Source: Macrocybe gigantea (Eukaryota > Basidiomycota > Agaricomycetes > Agaricales > Callistosporiaceae). From it: a stretch of DNA of 64,000 nt. Positions 33,721 through 48,600 of the stretch are shown one piece after another. The notes beneath the pieces were generated by a model. That model saw nothing but the letters and a program-made list of their open reading frames with translations. It was not told where the DNA came from and did no database searches. The stretch's first letter is position 1, and the number at the start of each line of letters is the position of its first letter. Both the position numbers and the translations under genes were made by a program. Location: assembly GCA_011319805.1 (NCBI GenBank), contig SJRY01000263.1, positions 124,001-188,000 of the forward strand, written 5' to 3'.

Positions 33721-36700
33721 TCATTCGAACACGTGACTCTGGGGTCTGCCGCCGTCGAAAAACATCTTGCTCAGTGGCCGTGGCGGCCTTGCCCTACGTT
33801 TGCCTTGTCTCATGCTGCGAATGGCCTCGTCAACATCTCCGCGCCTTATCGACTTTTCTCCAGCCGCACGACCCATTGACTCTGGAGAGGCACCCGTCGT
33901 TGGTTGCTTGACAGTCTGATCCATAGTCAGCCAGAAAAGACGGCGAAAAGCGAAAAGCGGCATTACCGATTCTTGTTCTGATTCCTGAATTAAGGGCGAC
34001 AGAGCTGGTTTGGGCGTTTCCAAACTTTGTTGCGTGTCATTAACCTCCAGCGCGGCTTTCTAGCAGAGTGATCAATTACAGAACTAAACATCAAAGTGCG
34101 CACGAGATACCTGTATAGACGACGAGAACGACGCTATAAGACCAAAGAAATCCTCGGCCTTAGGTGCATCAGGGGAATCGAGGGTTTCCCCGAAATAGGA
34201 CAGCAGAAGACGAAGTTCTTCCTCTACACTGCCGCTCAATTTGCTCAATGACTCCACAAGGGGGCTCATATCATCAACGAACGGCTAGGAGAATAAAAAG
34301 AGCAGATATCAATTTTAAAATCGATAAATAGTATTAAGCATGTACCTCCATCACTGCGATGAAACGATCCTCAGGAGGGGAGTTGCGCGTCCGCTGTACT
34401 TTCCCTACCTCCGCCCTGGCTTGTTTCAGCCCAGCCACTAGTGAGTTTACAGACTGTGAAAGTGTTTGGGCAGAAACTGGGTACATGTCGTTAACGATCA
34501 TTCGTTATGTTCTGTTGCTAAAACATGCGAGCATACCTCTTGCTGCGGGCTCGACGTTCGGTAATTCTTCAATAAACAGAACCAAGGATGGGTCCGCACG
34601 CATTAGCACGCGAGCAACATAGTGTAGAAGAGTCGGACATTCAGATCCTCCTTTGGCCGTCTTGGTCTCTCTCAGCTGTTCCGAGATCAGCTGCGTGTAA
34701 TAGGACACATTATGTTTACTGGCAATCAGACCTTGAGCAGGCCCTCAAGTCGGAAACCACGCGCATTTCCGCGGAACGTTGAGCTGTTCAGAGTATTTCC
34801 GATAGATAAGACCACCTGAGCAAAACATCAGATCTCACTTTACAGTCCTAGACGCTACCTGACACACCTGTAGAACCCTTCGGAACCGGGACGAACTTCT
34901 CAGCTCTTTACAGGCATTAAGAAGAGTATTCAATTCTGGCTGCATGTCTGCAATCTCCAATTCCAGGTTACGCCGGTAAATCATGCAGTCGAGCCGTTCC
35001 GAAAGACGAGGAATAGACATGATCTAGAGCATGTTAGTCGTCTGTACGGCACAACGATCGAGCAAATACCTGGCTAAAGTACTGATCAGCTTTAGCTAGC
35101 TTCGCAATATTGTCAAATTCACGGATTCTAGCCATCTTTAGACGTTCAAGTCAGGCGAAGGCAAGAAAATCAGGCAAGAGATTTATACTTCTTCCGGCGT
35201 AGGTAGATGTTTGCTGATAGACTTCAAGTCGTCAACGGCCAGTTTCTTGTCATCCAAGTCCAGCAGAGCCAGTTTTAAGTCTGGCAATGGAGCTTGATGC
35301 GAGAAAGCATTATCGCTATGCGTAAAGAGTCAACCAGTAGGAATTTGACTTGGAAATAATAGCACGTACCGACGTTGTTTGCTCGCGTGATATCCAACAA
35401 TGTCGTCGTGCTTTGTTTCCTAGGGCTCGCTTTGATCTGCGAGGGTGAAGAGGTGTTGTCAATAGCGAACAGCGCTGTGAGATCTCCAAGGTCGACTTCG
35501 ACGTCCAGTGACATGTCATTCCACATTGTCCCAGTGACGGGTCCGTGAAGCTTGTTCCAGAAAAAAGGTTTGAGGTTATTTTCGGCCGTGCGAACCTTGG
35601 TCCTTTGTCCATGTTGAAAGAAGACGGAGGTGGTGGGGGTGGAGGTACCCCTGGAGGTGGCGGAGGCGGCGGTGGAGGTGGCGGACCAGATCCAGAGTTT
35701 CCCGTTGGCCGTGGGGGCGGTGGTGGAGGAGGAGGTGGAGGAATTTCGTGGGACGGAGAGTTTGGCGGTTGGCTGGGAAGTTGATCTCAAAGGGGAAAAC
35801 AGTGGGGCAGGGGCAGTGGGGCTTGAGGAGGAGGAGGAGGAGGAGGAGGAGGAGGAGGCGGTGAAAGAGGTGAAGATTTTGCGTCGAGATGATGGAATTG
35901 ATTCGGCCGGTAAAGTAGATGCTTTCTTAGGCTTGACTGGCGGAGGCGGCGGTGGGGATTTTACTTTGAATTCCTTCTCGGTCTTCGGTTTCTCCAGCAA
36001 CTGGGTCTTCAGCAGAGACACTTCAGCTCGTAACATCACTATCTCGTCGTCCTTCTGCGTCAACTGCTCGATTGCACGGGACGCAATTACCTGAGCATCT
36101 ACTTCGGCCGCTTCTCTAGCTTCTTCCCTAGAAGCGAATCGTGTGTAGACGGACTCGAGAGCACGCTTGAGATAAGAGATTTCTTTCTCCTTGAAACCGA
36201 CCGTTTCCTCAAGTTCACCGCTCTGCGCCGGGGTGAGTGACAGTGTAGGAGAAAAGCAGAACTGATGCTCGCCTTTGTTTTCAGTTTCGCGATTTCGTCG
36301 TGGAGTGTATTCCATTTGATTCGGTCTCGCTCTCTCTTGGCACGTTCGTCCTGGCGGGGAAGTCAGCTCCTTCAGACGGCCAGAAATAGGCCTTAAAGAC
36401 ATACAGCTTCTCGGGTTTCGACCGGATTTTCTATTTTAAGACGATCGAGCTCAGCTTGAAGTTGCAGCACTTGCTTTTCTTTCTGCACAAGCCGTTGCAC
36501 CACTCCGTGGAAATTCTGAACATCTCAGATTGAGATCCGTACAGAAGTAAAGAGAGATAGGACGAACCTCGCTAGCGCCCCTTCCAGATGGCCGTGAATT
36601 AGGGATAGGAATATTCAGCGGGAGGCTCTTTAGGGTGTTCAACTCTGCAATTTGCTGGTTCAGCTCATTGCGAAGCTCCGTCCTCTTACTGTCGTTTAGC

Positions 36701-39163
36701 CAAGGGAACGCAACTCAAATTGACGAGTAATCACCTCATCGCTGAGTTGTTCGACTTTGAGCCGTAATTCCTCTAGTTCTTGTTTGACCACATGCATAGA
36801 GTCGCTGTCAGATGCTGCCTTGACTTCGAGCTCTTGCCCCGTTATGTGTTCCACGGATGCTGCAAAGCGTTTCATGAAGATATGCCATGTATCGTCACTA
36901 GAAATACAGAACCGATTATAAAGCCATCTCAGAAAAAGAGGAGCAAGATAGGATACAATTTGTCCAGAAGTGTCGCTTGTTCAACGAATCGATCTAGGAT
37001 GGTCAAAAGATCCGCCTTGAGCTGGCTAGAGGAAGCGAACTCAGAATTACGGCCATCAACAGATCAGAACACGCACATTCCGATGTCTCTTTGCAGAATC
37101 TCTTCGTAATGCTTCAGAATATCGACCATCGTCGGATAGAGCTCTCCATGTTGCTTGGCGAGAAGCAGTATATCACCGAGCGCACCTTCAAAGTCGGACC
37201 GTCTTCGTTCATGTTTGTCTTTTCGCATGTACGAGCTGCGAACACGGTTGCGCATATCCTCTTCGTCTTCGAATTTTTCTTCGGTATAGACATCCAATTG
37301 AGTCACTAGGGAATCTGGGGGGCGCACATATCTCAGAGCCTTGAATGCATCAGTCAAGGCCTAGTCATGGCATATTTTCTTACTCACAACGATCACTTCA
37401 TTCAGACCTCGCCTGCTTAGCTCTTCGCGCAGAAATATGCGATCTTCCAAAGAGTCAGGGGAATTCGCGATGGCGTTGACAAGAGCCATAGTGGCCGTTC
37501 GAGCTTCCCATATACCATTCTGAGGGCTGCTATCCTGTTCGTCACCGCCCTCATCGATGTCCGGCAGTTCGAGCACGTGAATTAGCGATTCAAACCGGAA
37601 AGACTCTTCGAAAGCTATGCGGTAATCAGAAATGGCAGCGAGAACTGCCTTGTGGCCCTCGTTTGGCGCGAGGAGACATATGGCGGCAAGTAGTTCTGAA
37701 GCCAGGGCCTTCAGCTTCAACGATGGACATTGAAGTGAATAGACGATGTGAATGATTATTTTGGTCGACGAAAGAACTTCCTTAAAGCCAGGCTAACAAA
37801 TTTGCATGAGTAAGAAGCAGATAACACGCGACTATGGTTCACCTCAGTATTTAAAATGACCCGAAAACATTTGACTAGTTCCAACAAAGTGCTTGTTTCG
37901 ATGTCCTTGAAAGTTTTCCTCTTGTCAGTTTTACCCACGACCTCCGTCAGCAAACCGCCTAAAACCTCCAGGCCCTTTTCCCTGCCTACGAAGCTTTCGA
38001 GCCAAATCATGTCCGCGGTCGAAAGATGGACACGGAGGGATATCAGATTCTTGACCAACTTGTTGTCCAGTGATCTTCTCGATCTTAGCGCCTCCACGTA
38101 GAATTTAGCAGATTTGTTTGCTTCTCTGGACACTGTCTTGTCAGTGGTCGGAGATTTCTCGCTTGCTGTGTAAGCCCAGAAACTACTCCACAGTCCGCCA
38201 GTACTCTGAGGCTCGAGCGGCTTGAATTCCTCCGCCAGCTTTTCGACCTGAGCCTTACCCTTTCCTTGAGATGGAGAATCAAATTCGCCGCTGGAGCGAT
38301 CGGATCCGCTAGACAAAGTAGGCGGAGCTGGACCCCCGCTTCCCCATCCTGCTATTGAGAATCGCCGCATTATGCTGCTATCTCCCGTAAGCTGTGGTAT
38401 GAGGCGGGGTAGCAATGACGCGCCGTTGGACGGGCCATACGATGCAGGATAAGAAGACTGATCAGGATGCGCCACAGGGCTCGAGTCAAGAATCCGGGAG
38501 TTACGATTCTGGCGCAGGAGGTATTTTCTCTGTTCTAAAGGCAAACCATACATCCGTTGGCGTTTCTCTCCTTTCAGTCCGGCATGATTCTGTGAGCAAT
38601 TAGGACAAGAATCGTAAAATCAGACAAGTTGACCTACCAACATATCTTCAAATTCGGCATCATCAAAATCATCTCCAGAATCGAAGTCGCTCTTGGGGAC
38701 AACGGTCCTGATAGGCATTGGTTCGCTCACACTCTTCCGATAGTCTGGGTTAGTAACCACTTGACTTCGCGTCGGAGAGCTAGGCGAAGCCGGCCGCCAC
38801 AGCGCATCGAACATGTTCGACAGTCTATTCGAAGAGAAAGTTCCTTTCCAGTCCGCAGGAGTGGCTGCAGAGGTTTCCTGAGCGCTGTTAACTTGACCCA
38901 GTTTCGCCGTGCCTTCATCCTCATCCTCAACAGATTCTTGAAGGGACTCTAAACGCTTAACAGTGGACTCCGACGGTTCAGATTTTCCCAGTGAAGCATT
39001 TCGGTTCCCTGACCGACGGTACCATTCGTCTGGAACGCAGAACCTGAATGTCCTTCTAGCCGACGCCGTGAAAGGACTAGGCCTAAACTTAGACTTTATA
39101 GCGTCGAAAGCGCGCGATGTAGGCGGTAGTCTGGACGATCCTTGTGACGATGTGCGTCAGAAA
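33721..39163 (-). CDS. Formin (GBD/FH3-FH1-FH2-DAD)
   Basis: Actin nucleator/elongator for polarised growth and cytokinesis, in many exons. The N-terminal part has FRFCVPDEWYRRSG and an acidic segment, then the GBD-like EKRQRMYGLPLEQRKYLLRQ and armadillo FH3 helices (LLELVKCFRVILNTE, KALASELLAAICLLAPNEGH, LYPTMVDILKHYEEIL). Coiled coil follows at about 36000-36700 (QKEKQVLQLQAELDRLKIEN, KEISYLKRALESVYTRF). FH1 has two runs of 9-12 prolines at 35620-35740. FH2 starts NNLKPFFWNKLHG, and a DAD-like tail (DEAIRSMRQGKRRARP) precedes the stop at 33721. FH1 and FH2 lie in different frames; one extra G near 35596 joins them. Close to the length of fungal Bni1/SepA-type formins. The 5' end may extend to about 40204 through RA-like exons. 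Confidence 0.85.
35620..35740 (-). repeat. Proline-codon repeats of the FH1 region
   Basis: CCT/CCA/CCG tandem codons encode the FH1 polyproline runs that bind profilin-actin. On the plus strand they look like a poly-Gly frame, which is a shadow. Confidence 0.85.
35825..35858 (-). repeat. TCC trinucleotide microsatellite (poly-Ser)
   Basis: An almost pure run of about 11 TCC units on the minus strand encodes polyserine between coiled coil and FH1. It is prone to length change, which makes the local reading frame hard to judge. Confidence 0.85.
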
Positions 39164-40204
39164 CACCATGACTGGAGTTAACATGAACATACTTTCTGAA
39201 TCGGCCTCCGACCACACTTCCTCGATGACATATTTTATTGACCCACCGCCAGAAATTGGCAATGACTTCGCCAGACCAAGCTCGGAAACCACGGAATCAA
39301 TAACAGCCTGAACCGTCATGGGTATAGAGATGTACGTCATGTATTGAAATGTGTCATGAACCTCTGGAACACGAAGGAAAGACAGGTTGAGGGAAAGTAA
39401 TGGATGGAGCGATACCAGACGAAAGACAGGCGTATGCATGTGTGAAGTCATAGGAAACGAGGAAAAATGCCTTTCAGCTGTGGTCTTGTCTTGGGGAGCA
39501 TTTACGATTGGGGCGACCGCGGTCGCTGGTTCGACGATCCCTGAAAGAGGGAGTGTCAAAGGCAATCGTATTATGTATATCGAGTAAATATACCGTCGCC
39601 GAGGGCTTCCAGTTCGCTTTCCTCCCAAGTGCGGCCATTACGCTCCATCCTGATCCGCTGCAATGCCCATCCAACCTCGTCGAGATTTCCAAGCAATTCA
39701 TCTCTGACTTCTTGCAGGTGCTTTAGTGAGTTGACCACATCATTTGCGTTTCCGTTCTCTGGCACGTCCGAGAGCAAAAGAGAGCCGGAAGGGAGCACGA
39801 TAGGCACAACAAGGTTGTTAGAGGGCATGTGTCGTAACAGGTTATCCAATTGGTGTATAATGATTGTCTGCCAGGTGAGCTGGAAGAGGTATCTCTGGTC
39901 AATGAACCGACATTCGATATGGTCCGTGTGGAGGTGTGCAAGTCCACACCACAAGGTGCGGCACGAGCACCGCGAACTTCGACGAAGTAACGATGTCAGG
40001 CCACGTGCCACCTACCACTCAGGAGCTGAAATCCCAAACTTGACACAACCTCTTTTTTCTATCATAAATCCTCCGAATGATAACAGTCCCCTCACCATCT
40101 TTCTGGAGATGCGAGCATTCATTGTAAATCTCAGGCAATGATTCATCACTTGTAACAGCACCAAGGTCTCCAAAAACGGCAAGATTGAGATCCATCTTAG
40201 TCAT
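39164..40204 (-). CDS. RA-like domain exons, probably the 5' part of the formin gene
   Basis: Coding-looking exons: TKMDLNLAVFGDLGAVTSDE..IIRRIYDRKKRLC (ATG at 40204 or 40195), then NDVVNSLKHLQEVRDELLGNLDEVGWALQRIRMERNGRTWEE (helical), IVEPATAVAPIVNAP, and a Ras-association-like stretch VHDTFQYMTYISIPMTVQAVIDSVVSELGL..IKYVIEEVW. The last exon ends GAT TCA GAA A and can splice (GTATGT..CACAAG, about 39142-39190) in the exact frame of the formin exon SSRLPPTSRAFDAIKS. The formin exon has no ATG of its own upstream of that point, which favours one gene. A possible missing G near 39357 would turn VFRL-intron-EVHD into VFRLRVHD. If it is a separate gene, its product is unrecognised. It starts only about 70-80 bp below the MCM6 stop. 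Confidence 0.45.
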
Positions 40205-40275
40205 AGCAATACATGAATTACAACAAAGAATACAGCGCGAGGAAAGCAAAGCAAATAAGGGTTGGTATACATCTC

Positions 40276-43511
<3,236 letters not shown>

Positions 43512-43639
43512 TGTGGTCGGTGAAGACGCGACTGATGAGAAGAAAATCGCAATTAGTCACGTCACGCGATTTCGTGTAGAGTGTGACATGCCGCCCACAT
43601 CTTCGTCTGAGCGATTCCTGGTCTGCACCAGAGCTACAC
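43512..43639. promoter_or_regulatory. Divergent promoter, MCM6 and phosphatase
   Basis: 128 bp between start codons. It contains GACGCGACT and ACGTCACGCGATT near 43525-43570; ACGCG cores of this kind resemble MBF/MCB boxes that time S-phase genes in fungi, which would suit MCM6. Confidence 0.4.
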
Positions 43640-44772
43640 ATGGAGGACCTCGAGCCGCTCGACCCTGCCTATGTCACCGATGTCCTTTCTCATCCTCCGT
43701 TCGTCGCGATACCCGGCGTCATCAATGTCCGAGACTTGGGCTCCTATCCTTCAACAACTCACCCCGGCAAGATGACCAGACCCAATTTCATATACCGTTC
43801 CGCAGAACTTTCAAGCATTACAGATGAAGGTACCGAGCCCCCAACTTCCAGTCGACGTCTACTATTTCAGGCTCTCATACAGGCAAGGCCCGGCTAAAAG
43901 CCCTTGGAATCGGCAAGGTGTTTGACCTTAGATCCGACACTGAAATTCAGAAATACAACACACCACTGCCTGACATTGAAGGAGTGCGAATTCTTCAGAC
44001 GCCAGTTTTTCGGAAGGACGATTATAGTCCGGAGCACATGGCGAAGTGCGTACGTGAAATCCATCTGACTTTGGAGGACATCGCACTCAGAGCTTCTCTT
44101 CGACCCAGACGCTACCAACTCTACGCCAGTGGCAAGACGGAAGTACGCCCCCGATTCAATGCATAAATGATGCGCTACCTTAAACACAACGCAGGCTTTT
44201 ATGGAATTATACTCGCAGATCCTGGATAATGGAGAATCCTCTTTCGGAACGATCTTGCGCCACATCAGGGATAACCCAAACGAGGGATGCCTTTTTCACT
44301 GCACTGCAGGGAAGGATCGTACAGGTCTCATTGCCGCAATCGTCCTGAAGGTTTGTTGTATCACAGACCTGAAAATGCAAATATCACATGATAATTGCCC
44401 TGCTCATCTGTCTAGCTCGCTGGTGTGAGCGACGAAGATATTGCCAAAGATTATGCCCTTACTAGAGTCGGACGAGAGCCAGCCCGTGAAAAAATTATGG
44501 CTCGGCTCTCGAAGGAGCCACTATTCGCCTCGAATAACGAAGCAGCTCTCAACATGTTTTCTTGTCGGTCCGTACCTCACCCATGCGCATATTTCATTTA
44601 GAAAACTGAACGCACCGAGCACAGGCCGGAAACCATGACAGCCTTCCTTAGACTATTAGAAGAGAAGTACGGTGGAGTCGAGACATATCTCAAACAATAT
44701 CTGGGCATTTCGGAAGAGGATATCCATGTCATTCGTAACAACCTTCTCGTATCAAACTGTCCGCATCTTTGA
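43640..44772 (+). CDS. Atypical Tyr/Ser protein phosphatase (Y_phosphatase3 type)
   Basis: Start ATG at 43640 (MEDLEPLDPAYVTDVL). The N-terminal motif is VINVRDLGSYPS..RPNFIYRSAELSSI, then GIGKVFDLRSDTEIQ, and the active-site P-loop HCTAGKDRTG at about 44301-44330 (Cys nucleophile, Arg, and the Lys-Asp variant typical of fungal and bacterial Tyr/Ser or lipid phosphatases such as LipA/PtpB-like enzymes). The C-terminal part is helical: GVSDEDIAKDYALTRVG, AFLRLLEEKYGGVETYLKQYLGI, ending VSNCPHL at 44772. Four or five introns; about 290 residues. The substrate may be a phosphoprotein or phosphoinositide. It shares a short divergent promoter with MCM6 and converges on VAC14. Confidence 0.87.
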
Positions 44773-44895
44773 GCCATATATTCTAATAATATACAATGTG
44801 TACATTCGTTCCAGGGGGGTCATAATTACGGTTCACATTAGAAAGTCGTTAAAGTACGGACCGGAGCCAAGGAAGTAAACAATAGGCGCCGTCTG

Positions 44896-47800
44896 CTATT
44901 TACGCGTCAGGCTGATCGGTCTCCGCGGCTTCTGGGCCATTTGAATCATCGTTGAAACACCATTCTGAACCATGGATCCTCTGGCTCTGGGATTCAAAGG
45001 CGACAAAGCACCATTTCTGCTGGATGCAGGAAGAGCAGGGGGGTTAAGTGGCATCTCACCAGTGACCCGTCGTCGGATGGGCGCGCGCCCAACTGTCGGT
45101 GGACGTCCAACTCGATCTCCGTTGGGAGGTGGTTCGCTGAGCTTCGCAAAGTCCGAGAGATCTACTGTTTCTGCTCCAAGGGCCTGCCGGCGAGCCTTCT
45201 CGTGCCTCGCTTGCACGGAACGGAAGTGGGCTAAGAGCTCTTGCCATTTGATTTCTTCCCTTGCCAGCTTCGAACGTGTCGAGAATGGTACTCCAGCCCT
45301 AAACAGGGAAAAAAAATTTTCAGTTAACCATTTTTGACCAGAATTACACGCGGGGCTGACGGTTTAGGCGCTATATGCAAAAATCCAGCAGAATTTACGG
45401 CGTTGAGGCGGTTTCGGAGCGACAAGAATGCGGTACTCTGGGGCAACAGCATCAATAACCCATAAAGGCACTTGTACAAGTGAGGGTATCGGTCGGGTTC
45501 AAGAAGCTGCAGGCGAAGATCTTCCGAAGAGTCAGCAAAGGTTTAGAAGCTGGAGACAGAACAAACACACATGTGAAAACAGGCGACTCGATTAATTGTA
45601 CAAGCTTGTCAATTTGGACGAGCATCGGTACAGTGATTTCAAGGTCGGCGCTAAATCCCCAGATCCATCACACAATTAAACATCCGTAGAAAATCGCCAC
45701 TCACAACATGTAGAGAAGATTCGATGCATGCTCATAAGCCTGAGCCAATAGACAGAGAGAGAAGACCGCAACACTATTGTGACACCATGACCGATACAAT
45801 GTCGTAAATAAGGCTTGACCATCTTGCTGTTTGAATGTTAGTCTTCGTACTAGGATGTGAGAATCGACAACATACCCGAACTTCCAGATTCTTCAGTCGT
45901 TTGCGGAAGTCGGACATCTGCGGTGACGTGATAAGGATGATGTTGAGTTTCTGCACAATAACGCTGGCAAACTCCAAATCCTAGAGCACGTCAGCAACAT
46001 GGCCATGAGAGACATCTGGAGATAAACTGACATCTTCTTTCTCCAATATCTCAGCGAATGTGCGGTATATACGTTCAGTGTTGAGGTTAAGGCAGAGTTG
46101 CCTTACGATCAGGCTTCCTCGCGTCTCCAGCAGGCGCCGATCTGTACTGAACAGGTCGAGCAGGTTCATCATAAACGACTTGAAGTAAGTCTCTTCCGAA
46201 CTTGAAGAAATTTGTGCCAATAATTGCAAGTCACATTTGATGACCTTAAGAACATGTTCACACGACTTCCGCAGGGGAGAGAATTTGACGTACCTCCTCA
46301 GAGTCGTCAGACAAAGTTTTGAGAAGAGCCGGGAACGTCCCATCATCCATTGATAAGATTTTCTTCGGTGCCTTTTGGTGCAGCATTATCAACCATTTCA
46401 ATGCGGCGACGCGCGTCTCCTCAAATTCGCTGAGGAACTGGATCGTCAACTCGTTGACCATGGCCTGGTAGTCAAAAATGTCTCCCTCGTCCCGAGGCTG
46501 AGGCGGCGCGTTGTTGAGATGGCCGGTTTGGCTCGTGAACGAGACAGGAGAATGAGGCCGGCTGACTTGCGATAGGACCTGCTGTGCCTGTGTAGGTCTA
46601 TCCGCGGGCGTGGCGCGCGGCGTCATATGCAGGTCTGCAGAACTGGTGCCACGAGACCGTTGTGTGATAGATGAGGTGGACATTTGGGGGGATTCCACTG
46701 TCGTTTCTGGTGAGGAAACTTCGCGCGATGAATCCTTGCCAAGTGTGGACTGCCTAGAATTGGCTGCAGAGGGTGCAGGCGACTGAACTGCTCTTACGGG
46801 TGCTGCCTTTTCACTTGTGCGCGGCTGTTCCTCGGAAGGCGATGGTAGGTTTTGTATCACGTTGAAGAGCATCTTGTTAGTGCGGACGGCCACTGTTTGA
46901 ATCATCGGTACGTGATGCGCAAGGTTTGGCAGTATGGCAGGGACCAAGCGAGGGCAGAAAGGTAACATCACTTCATGTGCAAAGTTCAGGAACTCGCAAA
47001 GCCACCTCAAGGCCGTCGATTGCTGGATTTCGTCATCTGAATTAGCTCTCTAAGTGGAGTCCGCTCACATATCAAAACCAACTCTTACGTTCTCCATCCA
47101 ACTGCTGGATGAGGATCTCTATTATGGCTCCGTAATCGACTTTGACGCCTTGCCCCGGTAGCCATGCTGTAGGAGTTCAGATTTCATCTCATAGAAATGC
47201 CTTTGAACATACCTCCATTGTCGCGCTCTTCAAGCACAGAGAACGTGTCAGCTTTCAACGCCGTCTCCTGTTCATTATCCCCTTCCTCTTCATTTTCAGA
47301 CAGAAACACGGCGCGTTCTGTCTGATCCAGCGTGAAATCCGCCAGACCGTCCTGCGCTGCTTCTGCTCGTCTGATGGCTTCAGCAGCATGCTTCGCCTTT
47401 GTTTGTTCCTGTAGTTGGCGACGCACGACACTCAGATCGTGTATTTCACGTAAAAAGTCGGCCAGAAGTGTTTCGGTCGCCACTCGAACATCCTCCGTCG
47501 GGTCAGAGAGATATTTTCTATGGAGCGATAGTTAAACATGGGTCAATGGAACAGATGTTGTAAAATACTTACAATAGCCCGTCAAGAAATTCAGGAAGGA
47601 ATGTGATGAGTTCCAATTCCGGCACCGAATCCAGGACATTGATCCAAGAAACGAGGTAGCTCCGAGTGAACGGATTGACAACGTATATGCGCTCGCGCAG
47701 CAAAGGAATGAAGTGGGCCAGGGAGAACGCCAGCATATTCCCATTGTTGTCGTCAATATACGGGACTAAAACTCCCTTCACAGCCTCTCGTTCGTCGCGA

Positions 47801-48483
47801 ATTTTCTCTGTTTCAGGGTACAGCGGCACGTGAACGGATGCAGACTCTGCAACGATGTCTTTGAGGAGACGATCAAGAAGTTCAGCGCCATTCTTCACGG
47901 ACAACTCTGAATCAGCTGCAAGCTGCACAATACACGGCGTTGAGAGAACCGAATTTGATATGAACGAAAACTCACTTTGCTCAGAGCGTCAAATATGTCG
48001 TTGAAATAGACCAAAATCTCCCCTTTGGAAACTTTCGCAATGTTATATAGACACTCGGCAGAGAAGTAGCGAATTCTGTTCTCTGGATCGATAAAACAGT
48101 GTAAGAGCGGGCCAATAAATCGTTGCATATATGGCGCCACATCGACTCCGAGTGCAATTGCCGTGCCAGCCAGTCCAATCAGACCACCATTCCTGACATG
48201 AAGAGCGTTCGACGTATTGCTGAACATGTCAATCAGCTGGTCTATTATTTGGCTGATTCTCCATTGTTCCCCTTGCTGATGGCAGTCCCGTATCTGCCTA
48301 TTAGATAGAATGTTGAACGGGAATGAACAAAAACGGGCAAGTGAACCGACTTTTCAAGATCGAGGGCTGCCGCCTTGCGCTTTTCGTAAATCTTGTCAAT
48401 TAGCTGCTTCGCGATGGCGGTTTCTTGGAGAACAGCTCAGTGAGCCAGGTGTCACCGTTGAATTTGCTCAGATACGAACCCAT
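44896..48483 (-). CDS. VAC14: VAC14, scaffold of the Fab1/PIKfyve lipid kinase complex
   Basis: HEAT-repeat scaffold on the vacuole membrane that holds the Fab1 kinase and Fig4 phosphatase for PI(3,5)P2 synthesis. The N-terminus is [22 protein letters not shown]. Hallmark segments follow: [94 protein letters not shown], then a Ser/Pro-rich insert (about 46550-46850) and the C-terminal [23 protein letters not shown]. It ends in a basic tail (RPISLTRK) at 44896. The start is best placed at the ATG at 48483, whose exon holds only four coding bases (ATGG) before an intron GTTCGT..TCCAAG of 56 nt, giving [11 protein letters not shown]. About 890 residues, normal for VAC14. Divergent from the M28 peptidase. 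Confidence 0.9.
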
Positions 48484-48600
48484 CCTTCGTCCCGGAGCCC
48501 AGAGGGAGAATCATAGACAGCTGGCTGGAATGCGGAGCGAACCAAACATGCGCGTCAGTGTTATTGTGGCTGTGCCAGTTTACCATACTCACACACGCTG
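48484..48600. promoter_or_regulatory. Divergent promoter, VAC14 and M28 peptidase
   Basis: 117 bp between start codons (48483 on the minus strand, 48601 on the plus strand). No TATA box seen. Confidence 0.4.

Noticed and set aside
35545..35784. Plus-strand poly-Gly frame
   Set aside because: Reverse complement of the proline codons of the formin FH1 region.
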